Shown here in pieces: positions 1 to 5,382 of a stretch of 6,178 nt of DNA. The stretch's first letter is position 1. Each line of letters begins with the position of its first letter. Below the pieces are notes generated by a model. The model was not told where the DNA came from and ran no database searches. It saw only the letters and a program-made list of their open reading frames with translations. The stretch is from NCBI GenBank assembly GCA_030604545.1, contig JAUVVS010000135.1, positions 1 through 6,178 of the forward strand, read 5' to 3'. This DNA is from Deltaproteobacteria bacterium. GTDB lineage: Bacteria > Desulfobacterota > Desulfobacteria > Desulfobacterales > JAUVVS01. Made by a program: the position numbers and the translations under genes.

Positions 1-642
1 CAGGATTTTTATGTTCGAGAGGAAATTGCCGTAATGCGGGGAAAGGTCAATAAAAAAGGCGGAAGACAAAAATGGGACAGATTACTGCCCATTTTTCAGG
101 ACATGGTAATAAATAAAAAGGTTCTCGATATCGGAGCACACCGCTGTCTTTACTGCCTCAAGGCCCTGGAGTACGGTGCCTCCTCGGCCACTGCGCTGGA
201 GCCAAGCGAAGAACTGACCCAAATAATAAGTACAATAAAAAATTGCTATTCTTATGAAGACCTGCATCTGATTAAAGGTGATTTCTATGATGAATGCGAT
301 TTTAGCAGATTAATCGAAGAAAAATATGACACCGTTTTCTTTCTTGGGATCATTCATCATCTGTTAAGGCTCGGAATCCAGAAAAAGATCCTATATTCCT
401 TTGATGAACTATTTCAACGAATCTCAAAAATAACCAGTAACGGAGTAATAATCGAATTCGTCATGCCTGGTGAATCGAGCCTGACTCTGCCAGAGATCGC
501 ACCTTATCGTGGTCAGTTTTCTGAAGATAAATTCAAAAAAGCTCTAAAGAAATATTTTCCCATCTGTCATAATCTGGGTAAATGCAGATATCGTTCCGGC
601 AATAAATACGGCAGAATAATGTATTGCGGCCAAAAAAAGTAG
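1..642 (+). CDS. Class I SAM-dependent methyltransferase, probably 5'-partial
   Basis: This looks like a Rossmann-fold SAM methyltransferase of the kind found in glycan clusters; the acceptor is unknown. Numbering from the ATG at 34, motif I is VLDIGAH at residues 30-36, the acidic ribose-binding residue is probably E56 in ALEP, a GD pair sits at 82-83, and the motif IV region is LGIIHHL at 104-110. The C-terminus (YGRIMYCGQKK) resembles the normal last strand of such enzymes, so the 3' end looks intact. The frame has no stop between base 1 and the ATG at 34, and the extra residues (QDFYVREEIAV) run smoothly into the rest, so I think the real start lies left of the window. A GAGAGGA 10 bases before ATG 34 leaves a 202-residue start possible. 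Oddity: the third conserved position of the motif I glycine pattern is Cys. The end overlaps the possible TTG start of the next ORF by 19 bases. Confidence 0.82.
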   Translation, partial: QDFYVREEIAVMRGKVNKKGGRQKWDRLLPIFQDMVINKKVLDIGAHRCLYCLKALEYGASSATALEPSEELTQIISTIKNCYSYEDLHLIKGDFYDECDFSRLIEEKYDTVFFLGIIHHLLRLGIQKKILYSFDELFQRISKITSNGVIIEFVMPGESSLTLPEIAPYRGQFSEDKFKKALKKYFPICHNLGKCRYRSGNKYGRIMYCGQKK

Positions 643-1277
643 CTATTGTGACATTGACATTTGATATTCTAAGGAGATGTCACGAAGCAGACATCAACCG
701 TTTTTTGTTTCCGTCATCGGCTTTAGTCTATGGAAGACATCTAGACAGACCTGCCCACGAAGTAGATTTACCGAAACCCGAAACATGGTACGGTGCAACC
801 AAATTAGCTGCTGAAATACTCATCCAGGGGTATACTGCTACTTGTGATCTAAAAGCGGATATCCTGCGTATCTCGAATGTTTATGGATACTCCAGCCCTC
901 CCAACACGGTTATTGGAAAGATCTTCAAGCAAGCAGCTGCCAAAAAACCTCTTGATATTTCAGACCCGACACCCGTACGCGATTTTATTTATGACCAAGA
1001 TGTGGCAAAAGGATTTCTTAAAACAATCATGGTGCCTTCAACAAGGAATTGCAGGGTTATGAACCTTTCAACTGGTTCGGCAACGCAGATAGGCGATGTA
1101 GTTCGCATTGCGCAGAATATTCTGGGCCAAACTCCACAAAATGTTACCCTTGAAAAAAACAAAAGTGTTTCCTCCAAGTTGGTTTTGGACAACCAATTGT
1201 TTAGGAGTGAAACTGGTTGGATGCCGGAAACGAGTTTATCAGAGGGGCTAACTAAAATTTTAAAATCTCTGAGATAA
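624..1277 (+). pseudogene. NAD-dependent epimerase/dehydratase (extended SDR) lacking its NAD-binding N-terminal part
   Basis: The 217-residue frame matches the second part of GalE/WcaG-type sugar-nucleotide epimerases and dehydratases. FPSSALVYG at residues 29-37 holds the catalytic Ser, WYGATK at 55-60 gives the Y56-x3-K60 pair, RISNVYG follows near 82-88, PVRDFIYDQDVAKG lies near 114-127, and the C-terminus (TGWMPETSLSEGL) is normal. The family is usually about 305-320 residues with a GxxGxxG NAD loop near residue 10 and the catalytic Ser near 120. Here the Ser is at 31 and the loop is absent. The first residues KKVAIVT resemble the first Rossmann strand and are followed at once by what should be residue about 100 (TFDILRRCHEA). 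An in-frame internal deletion of about 85-90 codons is therefore likely. The start is poor: TTG 624 or GTG 648, with no clear ribosome site. It lies 2 bases before the NeuC-like gene. NAD binding seems impossible; the frame is otherwise undamaged. Confidence 0.72.
633..685 (+). promoter_or_regulatory. Candidate -1 frameshift signal: slippery A AAA AAG plus downstream hairpin
   Basis: Bases 633-639 read A AAA AAG in the codon phase of the methyltransferase, immediately before its TAG stop at 640-642. After a 6-base spacer, bases 646-655 can pair with 676-685: 8 Watson-Crick pairs including the perfect GTGACAT/ATGTCAC core, plus 2 G-U pairs, with a 20-base loop. A -1 slip would continue at GTA 639 in the frame of the SDR remnant. 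A AAA AAG with a nearby hairpin is the arrangement known from E. coli dnaX. Against it: no purine-rich stimulator is seen about 10 bases upstream, and the SDR is damaged, so coincidence is quite possible. Confidence 0.25.
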
Positions 1278-1279
1278 GC

Positions 1280-2473
1280 ATGACAAAACATAAGCGCAAA
1301 ATCGCGATTTTTACAGGGAACCGGGCCGAGTATGGGCTTTTGGTTCCAATTATCCGTGCAATAGCTGATCATCCCAATCTGGACTATTATCTTTTAGTTT
1401 CCGGTTCCCATTTACAGGAAGATTTTGGTTATACCAAGCAGGAAATCAAAAAAGACGGTTTCCACGTAGATGCTGAAGTCAAGCTGACATTGGGTGAGGA
1501 CACACTTTTTAGTACGGTTCATGCGATAGGAACAGGAATCCTTAGCTTAAGTAATGTCCTCAAGGATCTCAAACCAGACATTTTTCTAGTTTATGCAGAC
1601 CGTTTTGAAGGATTTGCTGCAATGATCACTGGGACCCAGATGAATATTCCCACTGCTCATGTAGAGGGTGGCGATCTTACTGGGGGTGGCGCCTTGGATG
1701 ATTCTGTCCGGCATGCTATGACCAAACTGGCTCATTTACATTTTACGACCAATGAAAACGCGTCTGAACGCATTCGGAAGATGGGGGAAGAACCGTGGCG
1801 TGTTCATACGGTTGGATTCATCACTATCGATTTGATTCGGAACGGTAATTTTGCCAGTCCTAAAGAAATACAAGATAAGTACAACATACGTATAGAGCAG
1901 CCACTTATTCTTTTTACGCAGCATTCCATAACAACGGAATTTGAATGCTCTGGAGACCAAGTTGTGCCGAGTCTGCAGGCTCTGGAATCTTTCGCTGGAA
2001 AAGGTTGTCATGTGCTGATAACATACCCTAATAACGATGCGGGTGGAAAGGGAATCATTGCAGAACTAGAACGGCTGGCCCAGAAGAAAGTTCCCAAGAT
2101 TCAGTTTGAAAAAAATCTGGGGCGTTATTTTTACCATGGCTGTTTAAATATATGCGGGAGAGTTGGCAGAGGAGTCTGTGTTGGAAACTCATCCAGCGGG
2201 ATCAAGGAGACATCAGCATTTGGGTGTCCAACAGTAAATATCGGATCCCGACAGAAAGGTCGGTTACGAGCCAGTAACGTTTTGGATGTTGGTTACGATA
2301 AAGATATGATTATATCTGCTATCGAAAAATCTCTTTACGACAAAGCCTTTCGAAGCCAGTGCGCCACCTGTAATAATCCTTACGGCAACGGAGACACCGG
2401 CCCAAAGATTGCGGAGATTCTTGCCTCTGTTGAAATCAACAAGGCCTTATTGCAAAAAAAAATGGCCTTTTAA
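1280..2473 (+). CDS. neuC: UDP-N-acetylglucosamine 2-epimerase (hydrolysing), NeuC/LegG type
   Basis: This is a cytosolic GT-B-fold hydrolysing epimerase. Family members convert UDP-GlcNAc to ManNAc and UDP, or a bacillosamine-type UDP-sugar in the legionaminic acid route. The protein is complete at 397 residues. Diagnostic segments in order: FTGNRAEYGLL at 11-21, YADRFEG at 105-111 (acidic candidate D107), HVEGGDLT at 127-134 (E129), ALDDSVRHAMTKLAHLHF at 138-155, QHS with H215, NNDAGG at 251-256, GNSSSGIKE at 302-310 for nucleotide binding, and IGSRQKGRLRASNVLDVGYD at 321-340. The variant segments YHGCLNICGRVGRGVCVGN, CATCNNPYG near 361-369 and the C-terminal LLQKKM look to me like a recurring subfamily rather than damage. 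ATG 1280 is 2 bases after the preceding stop, with only a weak GAG at 1271, suggesting translational coupling. No NeuB- or NeuA-like synthase or CMP-transferase is in the window, so ManNAc versus a dideoxy analogue cannot be decided. The symbol denotes the family. Confidence 0.9.
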   Translation: MTKHKRKIAIFTGNRAEYGLLVPIIRAIADHPNLDYYLLVSGSHLQEDFGYTKQEIKKDGFHVDAEVKLTLGEDTLFSTVHAIGTGILSLSNVLKDLKPDIFLVYADRFEGFAAMITGTQMNIPTAHVEGGDLTGGGALDDSVRHAMTKLAHLHFTTNENASERIRKMGEEPWRVHTVGFITIDLIRNGNFASPKEIQDKYNIRIEQPLILFTQHSITTEFECSGDQVVPSLQALESFAGKGCHVLITYPNNDAGGKGIIAELERLAQKKVPKIQFEKNLGRYFYHGCLNICGRVGRGVCVGNSSSGIKETSAFGCPTVNIGSRQKGRLRASNVLDVGYDKDMIISAIEKSLYDKAFRSQCATCNNPYGNGDTGPKIAEILASVEINKALLQKKMAF

Positions 2474-2492
2474 CTGCTACTTTCTTTGATAA

Positions 2493-3341
2493 ATGAAAGA
2501 GAAAACCAATCACAATTGTTCGTTGCACGGAATTTACACGCCCCGCTACGTTGAAACCCAGTTAGAAAAGTTTCGGAACCGGCACAATAACCATTTTGCC
2601 AATCATATTCGTCTGGCCAAAGACCTTGTTGCCAAGTATGGCCTGCAGCCACCGGCAACCCTGCTGGATATCGGCTGTTCAATAGGAACCTTTGCCCTGG
2701 AGTTTGCACTTGATGGGTATAAAACAATAGGACTGGATTTAGATCCGAAGTCCCTTGAGCAGGGAAGAACCCTTGCGAAAGAACTGGGTTGTAATCCTGA
2801 GTGGATTTGCGCAGATGCTGGTAATTTCGGTCTTAAGGAAAATGTCGATATAGTGGTTTGCTTTGATTTACTGGAACATCTGGACGATAGTACAATCACA
2901 AGCATGCTAAACCGTATACATGAAAATCTTAAGGATAATGGCATTTTTGTTTTTCACACTTTCCCGACCAAATACAACCATGTTTTTTATAAGCAAAACT
3001 TTATATGCGTTCCTCTTATTCCATTTGGTTTTTTTCCGCCATGGATTTTCAGTAAGATTGTTGCGATATATTCCCTGTTTTTGGACTTGCTTTATTTACT
3101 GCGATATGGAAAAACTTATAAAAAGGTTATCTCCAAAACTGTGCATCCTAATCCTTTATCTGAGAATAAGCTGAAGGGTTTTCTCGAGGAGGCTGGTTTT
3201 GAAATTTTTTGTTTCGACAGAAGTTTGGATTTGGTAAATCCGTTAAAGCCGGGACAGGGAGTAGTTGCCAAAAAGCATTTTTCCAAACAGCCGATAGCAC
3301 AGCGAAGTCTTTTCGGAGTAGCACGCAAAAAGCATGAGTAA
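2493..3341 (+). CDS. Class I SAM-dependent methyltransferase with hydrophobic C-terminal segment
   Basis: The 282-residue protein is a UbiG/Methyltransf_23-like methyltransferase. Motif I is LLDIGCSIGTF at residues 57-67, the acidic end of strand 2 is D82 in LDLDP, CADAG at 106-110 contacts the adenine region in relatives, and CFDLLEHL at 123-130 is the motif IV/post-motif segment. Residues about 174-205 are strongly hydrophobic and aromatic (FGFFPPWIF, then IVAIYSLFLDLLYLL), which may be a membrane-associating or lipid-linked-substrate helix pair; this is inference. The C-terminal strand (GQGVVAKK) is normal. ATG 2493 follows directly on an in-frame TAA at 2490, so the start cannot be earlier; no good ribosome site is visible. 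It lies 19 bases after the NeuC-like gene. By hand count G+C is roughly 49% over 2521-2820 and about 34% over 2821-3180. The acceptor is unknown, most likely a sugar hydroxyl or lipid-linked glycan. Confidence 0.85.
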   Translation: MKEKTNHNCSLHGIYTPRYVETQLEKFRNRHNNHFANHIRLAKDLVAKYGLQPPATLLDIGCSIGTFALEFALDGYKTIGLDLDPKSLEQGRTLAKELGCNPEWICADAGNFGLKENVDIVVCFDLLEHLDDSTITSMLNRIHENLKDNGIFVFHTFPTKYNHVFYKQNFICVPLIPFGFFPPWIFSKIVAIYSLFLDLLYLLRYGKTYKKVISKTVHPNPLSENKLKGFLEEAGFEIFCFDRSLDLVNPLKPGQGVVAKKHFSKQPIAQRSLFGVARKKHE

Positions 3342-3361
3342 AATATTTCACAAACACATTA

Positions 3362-3387
3362 ACTGTGATTCATGTATCAATCACAGT
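3362..3387. repeat. Perfect 9-base inverted repeat with 8-base centre in the gap before the FkbM gene
   Basis: ACTGTGATT at 3362-3370 is the exact reverse complement of AATCACAGT at 3379-3387, separated by CATGTATC. As RNA it would form a 9-bp stem with an 8-base loop, ending 14 bases before the AAAGGGA ribosome site. No T-run follows, so it is not a typical Rho-independent terminator. As DNA it is a dyad with TGTGA and TCACA arms 12 bases apart, too far for a CRP site, which needs 6. It could be an operator for another regulator, an RNA-processing site, or a translational control hairpin. Confidence 0.6.
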
Positions 3388-3400
3388 ACCTGAAAAATAT

Positions 3401-3407
3401 AAAGGGA
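3401..3407 (+). promoter_or_regulatory. Ribosome binding site deciding the FkbM start
   Basis: AAAGGGA lies 8 bases before ATG 3416. The upstream in-frame GTG at 3365 has no comparable site and sits inside the left arm of the inverted repeat, so ATG 3416 is preferred. Confidence 0.6.
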
Positions 3408-3415
3408 AATCACAA

Positions 3416-4423
3416 ATGCTTGATAAACTAAGAAAGATTTCTACGCTCTTAAGAGAAATGGGGATCATTAAAACTTACAAGGCTGTTTACAACTCTATAC
3501 ATGTTATCTTTCGCAAGAAAGTTCTCCGTAAAGATTTTGTAATTAAGCGAATTCATAACTACAAAATGTGGCTTCCAATTAGTAATGAAGCGATCAAAGG
3601 GATCGCTCCAGCTCTCATTGTGTATGGAGTTAGAGAGGAAGATCAACTGCTAGTCATAAAAAACGAGCTGCGCCAAGGGATGAGAGTGCTGGATATTGGA
3701 GCGAATATAGGATATTACTCATTGCTTCTGGAATCCATTGTAGGTTCATCCGGCAAAGTATATTCAATAGAGCCATCAAGCGAAAACTTTAAACTACTGA
3801 AAACCAACATAGCATTAAACAACAAAGAGGATGTTATTGAGGCCATTCACGCTGGTGTCTCGGATAATATCAGCAGCAATACTCTGCACCTTTCTGAGCA
3901 TTCGAACAGCCACAGTTTCTTTGATAACACCCGCCACCCAAGAAAAACATCTGACAACAACGGCTTCGACACCGAAGAGGTCAATATGATCAGCATAGAT
4001 TCCTTCACTGAAGACAAGGGACCTATCCATTTTGTTCGTATGGACGTTGAAGGTTTTGAAGTCAAGGTCTTTTGCGGAATGAACTCTTTTATAGAAAACT
4101 CAAATCATGAGATCAAGATTCTATTTGAAGTTCACAGGTCAAGATATGATGATAATGAATTCAACATGAGAAAAGAACTAACGAGGCTCTTCGATGCGGG
4201 CTTCATTCCCAAAACTCTTATCGCAAAACCTCTGCTTAAGAGCAAGCCCTGGGGCCTACACCCATTTTCAGAAAGAGGCTACTCACCGAAAATCACGATC
4301 AGAACAGATGGTTTTAAACGGGGTTTCTATTCAAACATATCAAATAATGATGTTCTTGATTATGTATGTTCCATAGGATGTGTAAGAGCCCTGCTACTCT
4401 GCAGAAAATCGAAGGATAAGTAA
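3416..4423 (+). CDS. FkbM family methyltransferase
   Basis: This is a class I SAM methyltransferase of the FkbM family, whose characterised members O-methylate hydroxyls on macrolides and sugars; in glycan loci they are presumed to methylate polysaccharide residues. With ATG 3416 the protein has 335 residues. A basic N-terminal region of about 85 residues precedes motif I, VLDIGANIGYYS at 91-102. SIEPSSENF at 117-125 carries acidic E119, and the family-typical strand RMDVEGFE lies at 208-215, followed by ILFEVHR near 235-241. Between motifs is a Ser/Asn/His-rich stretch (about 160-190) and after the domain a 95-residue tail including GLHPFSERGY. Both exceed the minimal domain and may form the acceptor site. 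A longer 352-residue version from GTG 3365 is possible but less likely because of the ribosome site position. It is separated from the preceding methyltransferase by 74 bases holding an inverted repeat. Confidence 0.88.
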   Translation: MLDKLRKISTLLREMGIIKTYKAVYNSIHVIFRKKVLRKDFVIKRIHNYKMWLPISNEAIKGIAPALIVYGVREEDQLLVIKNELRQGMRVLDIGANIGYYSLLLESIVGSSGKVYSIEPSSENFKLLKTNIALNNKEDVIEAIHAGVSDNISSNTLHLSEHSNSHSFFDNTRHPRKTSDNNGFDTEEVNMISIDSFTEDKGPIHFVRMDVEGFEVKVFCGMNSFIENSNHEIKILFEVHRSRYDDNEFNMRKELTRLFDAGFIPKTLIAKPLLKSKPWGLHPFSERGYSPKITIRTDGFKRGFYSNISNNDVLDYVCSIGCVRALLLCRKSKDK

Positions 4424-4454
4424 GGTCTGACTTGATATAACCCGGTGAAATATA

Positions 4455-5381
4455 ATGTTTTCGACAAAAATTAAAACATTTATTAAATACAGATTACTTA
4501 AAACACCCCCAAGACAAGTGGTCATTGAAACTACAAATCGTTGTAATCTTAACTGCCCTTATTGTATGGTGGGAATGCAAAATGAATTGGTTTCAAAATA
4601 TGGCTTAGCTTCTCATAGTTTAATGTCCAGACCTCGGGGAGTTATGGGTGAGGAAGTTTTTTATGTGGTTCTGGATAATTTAAAGAAATTTGGCATAAGA
4701 AAAGTGTATTTGCATTTTCAGGGAGAACCTTTTTTGAATCCCCTTACTCCAAAATTCGCTAAGATTTTGAAGCAGAATAAGTTTGAAGTGGGGATTTTTA
4801 CTAATGGCATGGTTTTCAGTGGCACTTCTATAAGAGAAATTGCAGATGCCGAGATTGATTTAATAAGATTCTCAGTAGATGGTGCATCAGAGGAAACCTA
4901 CCAGAAGAACAGAGTGGGTGGAAAATTTGTCACTGTACTTGAGAATATGAAAAAAGTTGTAGCTGCACACAAAAATAAAAAAACACGAATTGAGTGGCAA
5001 TTCTTGGCCCTGAAGAATAACGAGCACGAAATAGAAAAGGCCAGACAGATGGCAAAAGAGATTGGTGTTTATTTCTTTGTCAAAGGTTTTCGACAGACAG
5101 ACCTTGAGATGGTCCCAGATAATCCTAAATACCGCGCACAATTTCATAAGAAACCTTGTACTGACGTTTACCATCAACTTGGTATTTATTGGAACGGAGA
5201 TGTGGTTCCCTGTTGTTATGATGTTGACGCTAAAGAGGTCATGGGCAATTTAATGAGGCGGGATCTTGTTTCTATTTGGAACAGTGGGAAATACAAAGAT
5301 TTCAGGAAAAGAGTTGATAAATTCAAATCTGATCCCCTTGCCGAGCCTTCGATATGTAAGAATTGTCTAAGGTGGAGATAG
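4455..5381 (+). CDS. Radical SAM protein with SPASM-like C-terminal domain
   Basis: The 308-residue protein has the radical SAM signature C30-x3-C34-x2-C37 (CNLNCPYC) for the SAM-binding 4Fe-4S cluster. It is followed by HFQGEPFLNP at 87-96, the GE motif contacting SAM's amino group, and IFTNG at 114-118 and FSVDGASEETY at 139-149, both typical strands of the partial TIM barrel. The C-terminal part has C235-x12-G248-x4-C253, an adjacent C254, and C301-x2-C304 four residues from the end. That gives four cysteines for one auxiliary cluster; the full SPASM pattern (CxxCx5Cx3C then C) is absent, so this is a short, twitch-like version. Such proteins are common in polysaccharide loci and mostly lack assigned reactions; sugar oxidation, dehydration or epimerisation are options. 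ATG 4455 has GGTGA 6 bases upstream and an in-frame TGA at 4446, fixing the start. The next gene begins 1 base after its stop. Composition is AT-rich. Confidence 0.9.
   Translation: MFSTKIKTFIKYRLLKTPPRQVVIETTNRCNLNCPYCMVGMQNELVSKYGLASHSLMSRPRGVMGEEVFYVVLDNLKKFGIRKVYLHFQGEPFLNPLTPKFAKILKQNKFEVGIFTNGMVFSGTSIREIADAEIDLIRFSVDGASEETYQKNRVGGKFVTVLENMKKVVAAHKNKKTRIEWQFLALKNNEHEIEKARQMAKEIGVYFFVKGFRQTDLEMVPDNPKYRAQFHKKPCTDVYHQLGIYWNGDVVPCCYDVDAKEVMGNLMRRDLVSIWNSGKYKDFRKRVDKFKSDPLAEPSICKNCLRWR
5369..5377 (+). promoter_or_regulatory. Strong ribosome binding site of the glycosyltransferase gene
   Basis: AAGGTGGAG lies within the last codons of the radical SAM gene and 5 bases before ATG 5383, supporting that start even though it falls 1 base after the previous stop. 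It is the best ribosome site in the window. Confidence 0.7.
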
Positions 5382-5382
5382 G

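Noticed and set aside
654..659. Perfect TTGACA, like a sigma-70 -35 box
   Set aside because: No acceptable -10 hexamer occurs 16-18 bases downstream (ATGTCA-like sequence there), and it lies inside the SDR frame within the inverted repeat.
989..1372. 127-codon minus-strand ORF spanning the SDR/NeuC junction
   Set aside because: It crosses two genes with clear family motifs on the + strand and its translation has no recognisable features.
2470..2944. Minus-strand ORFs opposite the second methyltransferase
   Set aside because: They overlap each other and a well-supported + strand gene and show no recognisable motif; they are antisense shadows.
3366..3383. TGTGA and TCACA arms suggesting a CRP/FNR-type operator
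   Set aside because: The arms are separated by 12 bases rather than the 6 (CRP) or 4 (FNR) expected, so neither consensus fits; kept only as an uncharacterised inverted repeat.
3398..3403. TATAAA resembling a -10 box before the FkbM gene
   Set aside because: No -35-like sequence lies 16-18 bases upstream, and a transcript starting just after it would begin inside or past the ribosome site.
3365..3415. GTG-started 17-residue extension of the FkbM protein
   Set aside because: There is no ribosome site before GTG 3365 and the codons overlap the inverted repeat; ATG 3416 has AAAGGGA at good spacing.
4975..4987. A-rich run in the radical SAM gene as a frameshift hotspot
   Set aside because: The frame continues with correct motifs on both sides and neither alternative frame leads to a meaningful product.
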